Part shown: in pieces, positions 55,064 through 63,883 of the stretch
Layout of the letters: each line of letters begins with the position of its first letter
Numbering within the stretch: the stretch's first letter is position 1
DNA from: Sorangium sp051521495
GTDB lineage: Bacteria; Myxococcota_A; Polyangia; Polyangiales; Polyangiaceae
Length of the DNA stretch: 64,000 nt
Direction of reading: 5' to 3'
NCBI RefSeq assembly: GCF_051521495.1
Contig: NZ_CP150355.1
Span: 5,208,001 to 5,272,000 of the forward strand
Position numbers and translations under genes: made by a program
Notes under the pieces: generated by a model
Told to the model about the DNA's origin: nothing
The model's database searches: none
What the model saw: only the letters and a program-made list of their open reading frames with translations

Positions 55064-58000
55064 ATGAGAGATAAGATGAAGGTATTCAATGCCTTGTGCG
55101 CCAGCGTGGCGAGCGCCCTCGCGATCGGGTGCAGCGCCGATCCCGGCGGCGCGGGCGGCGAGGACGACGAGAGCGTGGGACGCGCCGCGCAGGCGCTATC
55201 GACCGAAGGACAGGTGTGCACCACGATCCAGCGCGGCGCCGGATCAGCAGGCGTGGCCGACGTCGTGCTCTGGCAGAACGCGCCGACCTGGAACGACGGC
55301 GCGAACGTGGCGCTCAGCTCGGGGACGAGCGCGAGCGGCGGGCTACGGCGCAGCCTGCTCCGGTTCGACCTCTCCGGCCTGCCATCGAACGCCGAGGTCG
55401 TGTCGGCGACCCTCTCGCTCTCGCAGATCTACAAGACGGATACCAGCACGGTCCGCGTCCACCGCGTCACGAGCGCCTGGGAGGAGTCCACCGCGACGTG
55501 GGGGAGCTTCGGAGAGTCCTTCGATCCCGCGATCGTCGCGTCGATCGACGGCGGCGGGGCCGCCGGCGTCCGCACCTCCGAGATCACCGCGCTCGCGCGG
55601 GCGTGGGCGAGCGGCGAGGTCGAGAACCACGGCGTCCTCATCGAGGAAGATCCGGTCGTGAAGAGCGAGTTCCGGAGCAGCGAGCGGCCGGAGATCGCGA
55701 GTCGGCCGAAGCTCGACCTCTGCTACGTCACATGCGACGACGGGATCCAGAACGGCAGCGAGAACGGCGTCGATTGCGGCGGCCCGTGCCCGTCCTGCGG
55801 CGGCGAGTCGTTCGAGGGACCGCCGGGCGGCAGCCCCATCGATCTCGAGGGGACCGGCGCGACGTACCCGTGGTCGGTCGGAGACATCCGCCAACTACCC
55901 GAGCCGATCGCGCGGCAGGGCACGCACGAGCCCTGCACGACCGGCGAGGACTGCCAGTTCGATCAGCGCTGCGAGCACCCGGCGAAAGGGGAGTGCGCCC
56001 ACGACCCGTGCGCGACGGGCACCTCGCTCCTGTCGACGTGCAGCGGTTGCGTCACGAAGGTCTGCGACGCCAATCCGAATTGCTGCACCCAGACGGCCGT
56101 ACCAGGCGACTGCGGGCATGACGCCTGCCAGGTGGCTGCCGGCGCCGCGACCAACATGACCACGACCTGCGGCGACGCGTGCATCGCGAACATCTGCGCC
56201 AACCATCCACGCTGCTGCGACATCACGTGCACGAGTTCGGCACAGTGCGCGGCGCTCATCGGCACGGGCAGCACCTGCGTCTTTCCAGGCCGCTGCACGT
56301 TGCCCTCCATCGGCGCATGTCCCCCGGGGACGGTGTCGTTGGGCACCAACCGTTGCACCGGAACCTGGAGCGCGACCTGCGCGGGCTATGTCGCCACCGA
56401 GTGCCCTGGCAAGACGTGCGCTGCGAGCACCCCGGTCTGGGACGCGGCGTGCGTGGGCCTCACCGAGCAGCTGTGCGACACCACCTGCGACACCGATCCG
56501 GGATGCGCACACGACAAGTGTTACACCGGCCCGCGGCTGAGCGCAGGCTGCGATCCCTGCGTCGCCCAGGTCTGCGCGAGCATGCCGAGCTGCTGCTCGC
56601 CGGGAGGCGCGTGGACCGACGCCTGCGTCGATCTCGTGGGAAGCGTCTGCGGCGAGACCTGCCCGCAGCGGGGGCTCTGCGAGCCGTTCCTGCCGAACGA
56701 GACGAACCCCGCGTGCAGCGGCGTGGATCTCACCGTCGGCGTGCCCTGCGGCGGGACGATCCCGGTCTGCAACCGCGGCAACACCCAGGCGCCCGCGGGC
56801 ATCGCCATCCACCGCTATCCAGCGGGCGCGGGCCAGCTCCCCTCCTCGGCCCCGAGCCGGATCCTCGACGCGTGCAGCCCGACGGGCGGCACCCTCGCCT
56901 GCACGACGGCAGCGCCGATCGCGCCGGGCGAGTGCATCAGCGTGGCCGGGTGCACCGGCGTGACCGACGGCGTGGAGCTCGTCGTGAACCCGCCGGGCGC
57001 AGGGCAGATCGCCGAGTGCCAGTGCGGCAACAACGGGAGCGTCTATCACTCGGCCGAGTGCGAGTCTCCCGCCTGCACCGCCACGGCCAGCGCCACGCGG
57101 TTCAGGCCGGTCACGCTGTTTGTGGCGCTCGATCGATCCACCTCGATGCGGCAGACGACGACGGGCGTGAACGTGAGCATGGACCGATGGATTCCGGCGA
57201 CGAACGCGCTCAAGGCATTCTTCCAGGATCCGGCGTCGGCGGGGCTCGGCGTCGCGTTCCGGTTCTGGCCGCACAACAACCCTGGTAACTGCGACGGCTC
57301 CTCCTGCCCCGCCGGCGGAGGCGGCTGCGCCCTGCCGCTCGTCCCGTTCGACGGCACGGCGGCGCGCAGGTTGTCCGAGGACCCCGCGCCGTGGGATCAG
57401 CAAGAGAGCGCGCTCGTCAACGCGATCAACAGCGTCGCTGCGCCCAGCGGCGAGACGCCGATGTACCCGGCGCTGGACGGCGCGACGACCTGGGCGATCA
57501 ACTACAAGAACGCCCACCCCGACGAGGAGGTCGCCGTCGTGCTCATCACCGACGGCGCCCCGTCGGACTGCGACACCATCCCGAGCCACATCGGGAACCT
57601 GGCGCGAAACGCCTTCGAGAACTACGGCGTACGCGTGCACGCGGTGGGCTTCGGCAACTCGGGCGCGGAGCTGATCAACCTCATCGCTCACCAAGGCGGC
57701 GGACAGGCGTTCAACCTCCTCGCAGGCTCGACGCTGCAGGGCAGCCTCCTCAGCGCGCTGGCCTCGATCCGCGGCGAGACGCCCGCCTGCGACGTGGCGG
57801 TCCCGCCCGCCGGCGTCGCGGATCCGGCCTCGGTGTCCGTCGTCTATGCGTATGGCACCGGCGGCGAGACCACGCTCACGCACCGGGCTGGGCCGGGCAG
57901 CTGCGGCGACGGGTGGTATTTCGCCGATGCGACGAACACGAGCGCCAGGCTCTGTCCGGAGACCTGCTCCGCCCTCCGCGGGTACCCCGGGGGACAGCTC

Positions 58001-58411
58001 CGGGCGACCGTTCCGTGCGTTGCCGAGAGCCTCTCGCCCATCACCACGGGCTGGGAGCGCTACCACGGCGCCTGCCCGCCGGGCACCGAGGCCAGGTGGG
58101 AATACCTCACGTACAGGACGACCACCCCGGGCGACTCCAGCGTCGAGTTCTTCGTGCGATCGGCCGACGACACCGCCGATCTCGGCGCAGCGGCGGTGAC
58201 GCTCGCCGCGGCCGCCCGCGCGACGCCGGCCGATACCCAGGTGTGCGACGACACCTCGACCCCGCCGTGCGCGATCGATCTCGGCGCGCTGCCGGAGGCG
58301 CAAGCGGATTACCTCGAGCTCCAGGTGACGCTGAATCCGACGAGCGACGGCGCGGGCGGCGTCCAAGTGCAGGACTGGGAGATCGGGTATTCGTGCCCCG
58401 ACACGGAATGA
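55064..58411 (+). CDS. Large lipoprotein with DNRLRE, Cys-rich and von Willebrand A domains
   Basis: The 1115-residue protein has a lipoprotein signal (LCASVASALAIGCSAD). Residues about 45-210 are a DNRLRE domain (LRRSLLRFDLSGLPSNAEV, TVRVHRVTSAWEESTATWGS). Residues about 215-640 hold some 50 Cys in repeats such as CDANPNCCTQTAVPGDCGHD, CANHPRCCD and CASMPSCCSPGG. A vWA domain follows (from about 685) with the metal-dependent adhesion motif DRSTS in VTLFVALDRSTSM, and VVLITDGAPSDCDT. Such proteins occur on myxobacterial surfaces and may mediate adhesion. ATG 55064 has a GGGAG site 9 nt upstream; ATG 55076 is the alternative. It is monocistronic. Confidence 0.85.
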   Translation: MRDKMKVFNALCASVASALAIGCSADPGGAGGEDDESVGRAAQALSTEGQVCTTIQRGAGSAGVADVVLWQNAPTWNDGANVALSSGTSASGGLRRSLLRFDLSGLPSNAEVVSATLSLSQIYKTDTSTVRVHRVTSAWEESTATWGSFGESFDPAIVASIDGGGAAGVRTSEITALARAWASGEVENHGVLIEEDPVVKSEFRSSERPEIASRPKLDLCYVTCDDGIQNGSENGVDCGGPCPSCGGESFEGPPGGSPIDLEGTGATYPWSVGDIRQLPEPIARQGTHEPCTTGEDCQFDQRCEHPAKGECAHDPCATGTSLLSTCSGCVTKVCDANPNCCTQTAVPGDCGHDACQVAAGAATNMTTTCGDACIANICANHPRCCDITCTSSAQCAALIGTGSTCVFPGRCTLPSIGACPPGTVSLGTNRCTGTWSATCAGYVATECPGKTCAASTPVWDAACVGLTEQLCDTTCDTDPGCAHDKCYTGPRLSAGCDPCVAQVCASMPSCCSPGGAWTDACVDLVGSVCGETCPQRGLCEPFLPNETNPACSGVDLTVGVPCGGTIPVCNRGNTQAPAGIAIHRYPAGAGQLPSSAPSRILDACSPTGGTLACTTAAPIAPGECISVAGCTGVTDGVELVVNPPGAGQIAECQCGNNGSVYHSAECESPACTATASATRFRPVTLFVALDRSTSMRQTTTGVNVSMDRWIPATNALKAFFQDPASAGLGVAFRFWPHNNPGNCDGSSCPAGGGGCALPLVPFDGTAARRLSEDPAPWDQQESALVNAINSVAAPSGETPMYPALDGATTWAINYKNAHPDEEVAVVLITDGAPSDCDTIPSHIGNLARNAFENYGVRVHAVGFGNSGAELINLIAHQGGGQAFNLLAGSTLQGSLLSALASIRGETPACDVAVPPAGVADPASVSVVYAYGTGGETTLTHRAGPGSCGDGWYFADATNTSARLCPETCSALRGYPGGQLRATVPCVAESLSPITTGWERYHGACPPGTEARWEYLTYRTTTPGDSSVEFFVRSADDTADLGAAAVTLAAAARATPADTQVCDDTSTPPCAIDLGALPEAQADYLELQVTLNPTSDGAGGVQVQDWEIGYSCPDTE

Positions 58412-58445
58412 GCCGGGACACGGGCGCGATCTCTCCGGCGTCGGA

Positions 58446-59459
58446 TCATCTCTTCTTCTTGTCCGCGCGCGCAGGCGCCGCCGCGTCGCGCGCCCCGTAG
58501 ACCGCTCGTAGATCCTTCGCGATCGCCCGGAGCCGCGCCCGCAGCGCGGCCGGCTCGACCACCTCGACATCCCTGCCCAGCCCGACGATCTGCGAGACCG
58601 CGATCGACTCCCGCTCGAAGTCGACCGTCACGACGCTCGTCCCATCGCGCCCGCGCTTCCCGCGCCCCCACCGCTCGTGCTCGCCGCCGGGCCGGACCCG
58701 CCGGAGCGCCTCCTCGCCCTCGCCGGTCACGCGCAACGTCACCACGTAGCTCGCCCGTTGCTCCGCGAACCGCTGGCTCAGGGCCTTCCAGCACGCCGCC
58801 AGGTCGAACCCCTCCGGCCGCGCAAACACCGCTTCCAGGAGCCGCGCCCCCGCCACCCGCGCTCCCCGGAAGATGCTCGGCCCCCGCTCGGTGCCAGCGA
58901 CGAGGTACCAGCGGTCGGCCTTGATCACGAGCCCATACGGCTCCACCACCCGCTCGCTCGCCTCCCCGTCGAAGTCCCGGTACGCGAGCCACACCTTGCG
59001 ATCCTGCCAGACCCCCTCCCGCAGGACGTCGAGGTGCGGCACCACCTCCCTGCCCTGGAACCACCCCGACGCGTCCACGTGGAGCCGCTGCCGAGCGTGC
59101 TCGGCCAGCGATCGGTGCACGGCCGGCAGCGCCGCCGACAGCTTGATCAGCCCGCTCTCCAGCGCCGCCGAGAGCCCGATGTCGGCCAGCGCCCCCGGCG
59201 CGGCGACCGCCGCGAGCGCCTGCACCTCGGGCTGCGTCAGCCCGGTCAGGGTCGTCTGCCACCCCTCCGCCAGCGCGATCCCGCCGTTCGGGCCGCGCTG
59301 CGCATAGACGGGCACGCCCGCGGACGACAGCGCGTCGAGGTCCCGGTAGATCGTCCGCGCCGAGACCTCGAGGCGCCGCGCCAGGTCCTCGGCCGTCAGC
59401 TGCCGGCTCTTCGCCCGCTGCAAGAGCAACATCAAGCTGAGCAGCCGATCCGCGCGCAT
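58446..59459 (-). CDS. HTH/WYL domain transcriptional regulator (YafY-type)
   Basis: The 337-residue protein has an N-terminal winged helix (RLLSLMLLLQRAKSRQLTAEDLA, then RRLEVSARTIYRDLDALSSAGVPVYAQRG) and a WYL domain with VWLAYRDFDGEASERVVEPYGLVIKADRWYLVAG (residues about 160-195), followed by a C-terminal extension (WCX). WYL domains bind ligands or nucleic acids. It is divergent from the SDR gene with a 191-bp shared region, a common arrangement in which the regulator controls the oxidoreductase. The C-terminus ends in a Lys-rich tail (ARADKKKR). Confidence 0.9.
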   Translation of the reverse strand: MRADRLLSLMLLLQRAKSRQLTAEDLARRLEVSARTIYRDLDALSSAGVPVYAQRGPNGGIALAEGWQTTLTGLTQPEVQALAAVAAPGALADIGLSAALESGLIKLSAALPAVHRSLAEHARQRLHVDASGWFQGREVVPHLDVLREGVWQDRKVWLAYRDFDGEASERVVEPYGLVIKADRWYLVAGTERGPSIFRGARVAGARLLEAVFARPEGFDLAACWKALSQRFAEQRASYVVTLRVTGEGEEALRRVRPGGEHERWGRGKRGRDGTSVVTVDFERESIAVSQIVGLGRDVEVVEPAALRARLRAIAKDLRAVYGARDAAAPARADKKKR

Positions 59460-59650
59460 GACCGTCCGTGGCTCCCGACCCCGACGTGATCCGCCTGGGA
59501 GGCTACGCGCAATTCATGACAGGAGACGTCAAGAATTCCCCCGTAGCGTCACCGGACGACCGGAACAGGCCAAGGAGCACGAGCGCGCGTCGCGCCGCAG
59601 GAGGCCGCGCGCGTCCGCGACAACGCCGGTCGCCAAGGAGGAGACACCGT

Positions 59651-60604
59651 ATGAGACCGCTCGAAGGACAGATCGCCCTCGTCGCCGGAGCCACGCGCGG
59701 CGCGGGGCGCGCCATCGCGTGCTCGCTCGGCGAGGCCGGCGCCACGGTCTACTGCACAGGACGCAGCGTCCGCGGCCGGCCCGCCACGGGCCAGCGCCCC
59801 GAGACCATCGAAGAGACGGCCGAGCTCGTGAGCGCGGCCGGAGGGCACGGCGTGGCCGCGCAGGTCGACCACACGGTCGAGGAGCAGGTCGAGGCGCTTT
59901 GCGCCCGGATCCGGCAGGAGCAAGGAAGGCTCGACGTCCTCGTCAACGACGTCTGGGGCGGCGACGAGCTGACGGACTTCGGCCAGCCGTTCTGGAAGCT
60001 CTCGCTGTCGCGCGGGAAGGTCCTGCTCGAGCGGGCCGTCACCTCGCACATCATCACGAGCCGCCACGCGGTGCCGCTCATGCTCGAACGCGACCGCGGC
60101 CTCATCGTCGAGATCACCGACGGCGACCACTTCGGTTACCGCGGCAACCTCTTCTACGATCTGGCGAAGATGTCGGTCATCCGCCTGGCGTTCGCGATGG
60201 CCTGGGAGCTGCGCCGCCACCCCGCCATGACGGCGCTCGCGGTGACGCCCGGCTTCCTGCGCTCGGAGGCCATGCTCGATATCTTCGGCGTCACGGAGGC
60301 GAACTGGCGAGACGCGACCGAGAAGGAGCCGCACTTCATCGAATCGGAGACGCCGTACTACGTGGGCCGCGCCGTCGCGGCGCTCGCCGCCGATCCGGGC
60401 GTCGCGGCGAAGTCCGGCCGCGTGTTCAGCTCGTGGGATCTCGCGGTGGAATACGGCTTCACCGACGCGGACGGCCGGAAGCCCCACTGGGGCGAGTACT
60501 TCGAGCGGACGCTCGGCCGGTACAACAAGGCCGGCGAGGCGGCCTATGCCAGCTGGTTCAACGGCCCGATGGAGCTCGCGTGCCCCGACTGGCCCAAGGA
60601 GTGA
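59651..60604 (+). CDS. Short-chain dehydrogenase/reductase
   Basis: The 317-residue NAD(P)-dependent oxidoreductase has the Rossmann motif ALVAGATRGAGRAIACSLGE (residues about 8-27), LDVLVNDVWGG (the NNAG position reads VNDV), a catalytic Tyr-x3-Lys in LFYDLAKMSVIRLAFAMA and the PGFLRSEAM loop. It is somewhat longer than classical SDRs (250 residues), with an extra C-terminal part (GRKPHWGEYFERTLGRYN). The substrate is unknown. ATG 59651 has AAGGAGGAGA upstream. The divergent WYL regulator probably controls it. Confidence 0.9.
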   Translation: MRPLEGQIALVAGATRGAGRAIACSLGEAGATVYCTGRSVRGRPATGQRPETIEETAELVSAAGGHGVAAQVDHTVEEQVEALCARIRQEQGRLDVLVNDVWGGDELTDFGQPFWKLSLSRGKVLLERAVTSHIITSRHAVPLMLERDRGLIVEITDGDHFGYRGNLFYDLAKMSVIRLAFAMAWELRRHPAMTALAVTPGFLRSEAMLDIFGVTEANWRDATEKEPHFIESETPYYVGRAVAALAADPGVAAKSGRVFSSWDLAVEYGFTDADGRKPHWGEYFERTLGRYNKAGEAAYASWFNGPMELACPDWPKE

Positions 60605-60637
60605 CCGACACGTGAGCAGGGGCGTCGGGCGGCGGCC

Positions 60638-60710
60638 GCCGCGCCTGGCATCGGCCGCCGCATCGGCGTGGTCGCCGCGCCTGACGTCGGCTGCCGCGTC
60701 GGGCGTGGCC
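60638..60710. repeat. Imperfect 36-bp tandem duplication
   Basis: Units at 60638-60673 and 60674-60710 share GCCGCGCCTG, TCGGC, GCCGC and TCGG...CGTGG with a few changes. They lie between convergent SDR and rlmH genes. Confidence 0.5.
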
Positions 60711-60748
60711 GCCACGCGGCATCCGCAAGGCGCGGCGGCGCCGCCGCC

Positions 60749-61186
60749 TCAGTGGGCGTAGGGCTCGCCGCGCAGCAGGGTCATCGCGCGGTAGAGCTGC
60801 TCGATCAGCACGAGCCGCGCGAGGCGGTGCGGGAACGTGAGCGGCGACAGGCTCCACCGGTCGTCGGCCGCGGCGGACACGTCGGGCGGCAGCCCGTCCG
60901 CGCCCCCGATCAGGAACGCGACGACGCCCTTGCCGCGCGAGCCCCAGCGCTCGACGCCGGCCGCGAACGCCTCGCTGCCGAGCGCCTTGCCGCCCACCTC
61001 CATGGCGATGACGCTCGCCCCCGCCGACGCGCGCGCAAGGAGCGGCCCGACCTTCGCCGGCGGGCCGTCCGAGATCTCGATCTCGTCGCACGCCACGTAG
61101 CGGCGGATCCGGCCGAGGTACTCGTCCATCGCCGCGCGCAGCGGCTTGTCCTTCACGCGCCCGACGGCGGCGACGACGAGTCGCAC
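60749..61186 (-). CDS. rlmH: 23S rRNA (pseudouridine1915-N3)-methyltransferase RlmH
   Basis: The 145-residue SPOUT methyltransferase modifies pseudouridine 1915 in helix 69 of 23S rRNA. Family features are FLIGGADGLPPDV (the SAM-binding knot), WSLSPLTFPHRLARLVLIEQLYRA and the C-terminus GEPYAH. The length is slightly below the usual 155. GTG 61186 follows the rsfS stop by 7 nt, so it is the third gene of a proA-rsfS-rlmH operon; rsfS and rlmH are often paired in bacteria. Confidence 0.95.
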   Translation of the reverse strand: MRLVVAAVGRVKDKPLRAAMDEYLGRIRRYVACDEIEISDGPPAKVGPLLARASAGASVIAMEVGGKALGSEAFAAGVERWGSRGKGVVAFLIGGADGLPPDVSAAADDRWSLSPLTFPHRLARLVLIEQLYRAMTLLRGEPYAH

Positions 61187-61193
61187 GGCGCGC

Positions 61194-62120
61194 TCAGCTC
61201 GGATCGAACCGCGGGGCGGGCTGCGCCCCCGGCGGCAGGGTCTCCTCCGGGACGGGGACGCGGCCCGCGTCGATCCAGAGCCCCTCGATGTCGTACAGGC
61301 GGCGCGTCTCCTCCTGGAACACGTGCACCACCACGTCGCCGAAATCGATGAGCACCCAGGTCGCCGCGGCGAGGCCCTCCATCGAGAGCGGCGCGAGCTT
61401 CTGCTTGCGCACCGCCTCCTCCAGCCCCGTCGCGATCGCGTGCACGTGCCGGTCGGAGCGGCCGGTCATGATCACGAGGTAGTCCGCGTAGTCGACGCGC
61501 CCCACGACCTCCAGGATCTCGACGCCGATCGCCTTCTTGTCGAGCCCCGCCGCCGCCAGCGTCAGCGCGAGCTCGCGCGCCGGGGCCGACGGCTCGGGGA
61601 CGGGCGGCGGCGTGCTCCGGCGCGAGCCGGCGCGCTTCGGGCCGGCGAGCGGCGACTTGCTCCGCGCAGGCGACCGCCCCGCGAGCGGGAGCACCGCCCG
61701 CGGCCCGCCCTCGCCGCCGCCCCGCGCGGGCCGCGGCGCGGGCGCATCGCTGTCGCCCCGCGCCGGACGCCTCGCCCTCGTCGCCGGCCGATCCGCCGGG
61801 ATCGGCCGCTCCGCCCGCTCCAGCGGCTCACCCTCGCCGCCCGCGCGGCGCGCGCGGACCGGCTTCTTCGCGCCGGGCTCGCCGACGCCCGCGTGGGAGG
61901 CGCGGATCCGGGGCGACGCCGGCCGCTTCGGCTTCGCCGCGGACGACGCCCGGCCGGCCGCGCCCGCCTTGGCCGTGGTCGCCTTCTTCCGCGCCGGCAC
62001 GCGAGGCTCCGCGCCCTCGCCCGCCTTCGATCCCGACTTCGCCCGCGGCTTGCTGCTCCCCTCGCCTGCGTCCTTCTTGCTCGCCAACGTTCTCTCGCTT
62101 TCTTGCGCCCGGTCGATCAC
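61194..62120 (-). CDS. rsfS: Ribosomal silencing factor RsfS with long basic N-terminal extension
   Basis: The C-terminal 115 residues are RsfS: ALTLAAAGLDKKAIGVEILEV, YADYLVIMTGRSDRHVHAIATGL, WVLIDFGDVVVHVFQEETRRLYDIEGLW. RsfS binds uL14 and blocks 30S-50S joining in starvation. About 190 residues precede it, rich in Lys, Arg, Ala and Pro (KKATTAKAGAAGRASSAAKP), where a normal RsfS has none. The extension may bind rRNA or DNA. The start is uncertain: GTG 62120 (23 nt after proA) or TTG 62087. It is the middle gene of proA-rsfS-rlmH. Confidence 0.9.
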   Translation of the reverse strand: MIDRAQESERTLASKKDAGEGSSKPRAKSGSKAGEGAEPRVPARKKATTAKAGAAGRASSAAKPKRPASPRIRASHAGVGEPGAKKPVRARRAGGEGEPLERAERPIPADRPATRARRPARGDSDAPAPRPARGGGEGGPRAVLPLAGRSPARSKSPLAGPKRAGSRRSTPPPVPEPSAPARELALTLAAAGLDKKAIGVEILEVVGRVDYADYLVIMTGRSDRHVHAIATGLEEAVRKQKLAPLSMEGLAAATWVLIDFGDVVVHVFQEETRRLYDIEGLWIDAGRVPVPEETLPPGAQPAPRFDPS

Positions 62121-62143
62121 CGGCGCCCGTCGTCTCGCCCGCG

Positions 62144-63424
62144 TCAGCGGGTCTGGCCCTCGCCGTACGCGATCCACTTGAGCGTCGTCAGGCTCGCGAG
62201 CCCCATCGGGCCGTAGGCGTGGAGCTTCGTCGTGGAGATGCCGATCTCCGCGCCGAGGCCGAGCTCGCCGCCGTCGTTGAACCGGGACGACGCGTTCACG
62301 AGCACGCAGCTCGCGTCGACCTCGCGCAGGAACCGCTGCGCGTGATCGTAGCGGGGCGTGCAGATGACCTCGGTGTGCAGCGACCCGTAGCGGCCGATGT
62401 GCTCGATCGCCTCGTCGAGCGATCTCACCACCCTCACCGCGAGGATGGGCGCGAGGAACTCCCGCCCGTAGTCGTCCTCCTCGGCCTTGCGCGCCGACGG
62501 AACGAGCGCGCAGGTGGCGTCGTCGCCGCGCAGCTCGAGCCCGCGCTCCGAGAGGGCGGCCACGCGCCCGAGCAGCGGCGCCGCGACGCTCTCGTGGACG
62601 AGCAGGCACTCCAGCGCGTTGCAGACGCCGGGGCGCTGGAGCTTGCCGTTCTCGACGAGGCGGTAGGCCATCTCGACGTCGCAGCCCGCGTCGGCGTAGA
62701 GGTGGTTCACGCCCTTGTAGTGCTGGATCACGGGGACGCGCGCGTTCTCGGACACGAACCGGATGAGCCCCTCGCCGCCGCGCGGGATGGCCAGATCGAT
62801 CATGCCGGTCAGGCCGAGCAGGATCCGCGTGGCCTCGCGGTCGAGCGAGGGGACCACCTGCACCGCGGCTTCGGGCAGCCCGACCGAGCTCACGGCGTCC
62901 GAGATCAGCGCGGCGAGCGCGGCGTTCGAGCGCACCGCCTCCTTGCCGCCGCGGAGGATCGCGGCGTTGCCGCTCTTCAGGCAGAGCACCGCGGCGTCGA
63001 CCGTCACGTTGGGGCGCGACTCGTAGATCATGGCGATCACGCCGAGCGGGACGCGCACCTGCCCGACGAGGAGCCCGTTCGGCCGCCGCTCCATGCCGAC
63101 GACCTGCCCGACCGGATCGCCCGCGGCGGCGACCTCGAGGACCGCGCCGGCGATCGCCGCGAGCCGCGCCTCGTCGAGCACGAGCCGGTCGACGAGCGCG
63201 TCGGAGACGCCCGCGGCGCGCGCCGCGGCCACGTCCTCGGCGTTCGCGGCCAGCACGGCGGAGCGCTTGCCCTCGCCGGCCTCGGCGCGCAGCCGCTCGG
63301 CGATGGCGCGCAGCGCGCGGTCCTTCTGGGTCCGGTCCAGGGCGGCGAGGGCCCGGGCAGCCGTCCGGGCACGCTGGCAGAGCGCGCGCAGCGCGCGCTC
63401 GAGATCGACGTTGCTCTGTTCCAC
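62144..63424 (-). CDS. proA: Glutamate-5-semialdehyde dehydrogenase (gamma-glutamyl phosphate reductase)
   Basis: The 426-residue enzyme reduces gamma-glutamyl phosphate with NADPH to glutamate semialdehyde in proline synthesis. Motifs include PLGVIAMIYESRPNVTVDAA, LKSGNAAILRGGKEA, LAIPRGGEGLIRFV, the catalytic Cys in QRPGVCNALECLLVH, and VNASSRFNDGGELGLGAEIG. The length is normal. proB is not adjacent. The start is GTG 63424, with TAGGTT and a TTGGCC -35-like element upstream predicting +1 exactly at 63424. It heads the proA-rsfS-rlmH operon and is divergent from a small lipoprotein gene. Confidence 0.97.
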   Translation of the reverse strand: MEQSNVDLERALRALCQRARTAARALAALDRTQKDRALRAIAERLRAEAGEGKRSAVLAANAEDVAAARAAGVSDALVDRLVLDEARLAAIAGAVLEVAAAGDPVGQVVGMERRPNGLLVGQVRVPLGVIAMIYESRPNVTVDAAVLCLKSGNAAILRGGKEAVRSNAALAALISDAVSSVGLPEAAVQVVPSLDREATRILLGLTGMIDLAIPRGGEGLIRFVSENARVPVIQHYKGVNHLYADAGCDVEMAYRLVENGKLQRPGVCNALECLLVHESVAAPLLGRVAALSERGLELRGDDATCALVPSARKAEEDDYGREFLAPILAVRVVRSLDEAIEHIGRYGSLHTEVICTPRYDHAQRFLREVDASCVLVNASSRFNDGGELGLGAEIGISTTKLHAYGPMGLASLTTLKWIAYGEGQTR

Positions 63425-63430
63425 AGCGGG

Positions 63431-63459
63431 AACCTAGCTCGCCTCCCTGCGCGGGCCAA
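63431..63459 (-). promoter_or_regulatory. Promoter of proA (TTGGCC-N17-TAGGTT), leaderless GTG
   Basis: On the minus strand TTGGCC (63459-63454) and TAGGTT (63436-63431) are 17 bp apart; expected +1 is 63424, the first base of the GTG start. Confidence 0.55.
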
Positions 63460-63481
63460 CCGTTCTCCTGCGCGTCCGTGC

Positions 63482-63487
63482 TAGCGT
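63482..63487 (+). promoter_or_regulatory. -10 element (TAGCGT), leaderless GTG start
   Basis: TAGCGT predicts +1 at 63494, the first base of the GTG start of the small lipoprotein gene. No -35 consensus is seen. Confidence 0.45.
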
Positions 63488-63493
63488 ACCGGC

Positions 63494-63883
63494 GTGTCCG
63501 GCGCTCTCCGAAGCTCGAGCCAGGCGTCCTTCGCACCTCGCTCCCGGGAGGTCCGCCGCGCGCCGCGCGCGGCCCGCCCGTTGCGCGGCGCGGCGCTCCT
63601 CGCCGGGGCGCTCCTCGCAGCGATCGCGTCGGCGTGCGGCGGCTCTGGCGCAGGCGAGGACGCGCCCGCCACGGCGAGCACGGGCATCCCCCTCGCGGCG
63701 CCGGGCGCGCGGGGGGCGCCGCTCGAGACGGCGCCGCCGGCCCCCTCCGTCCCGTCCTCCCCGTCCTCGCCGCTCGTCGATCCGGAAGGGCTCCAGGTCC
63801 CGCCCGATCCGTTCGGCACTCCCGAAATACCAACGCATCCAGCTCCTCCCAGGAACACCGCGGGGAGCGGAGTGGAGCTATGA
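63494..63883 (+). CDS. Small Pro-rich lipoprotein
   Basis: The 129-residue protein has an Arg-rich N-terminus, a lipoprotein signal (LLAGALLAAIASACGGS, Cys about 48) and a Pro/Ser-rich tail (PSVPSSPSSPLVDPEG). No domain is recognised. The long pre-signal region (about 30 residues) is unusual, so an internal start is possible, although TAGCGT supports GTG 63494. Its stop overlaps the next gene in ATGA, indicating translational coupling. Confidence 0.65.
   Translation: MSGALRSSSQASFAPRSREVRRAPRAARPLRGAALLAGALLAAIASACGGSGAGEDAPATASTGIPLAAPGARGAPLETAPPAPSVPSSPSSPLVDPEGLQVPPDPFGTPEIPTHPAPPRNTAGSGVEL

Noticed and set aside
54727..55224. 165-codon minus-strand frame
   Set aside because: It overlaps the start of the well-supported DNRLRE/vWA gene and has no recognisable domain.
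55895..58570. 891-codon minus-strand frame
   Set aside because: It is antisense to the Cys-rich lipoprotein and is Arg-rich without motifs.
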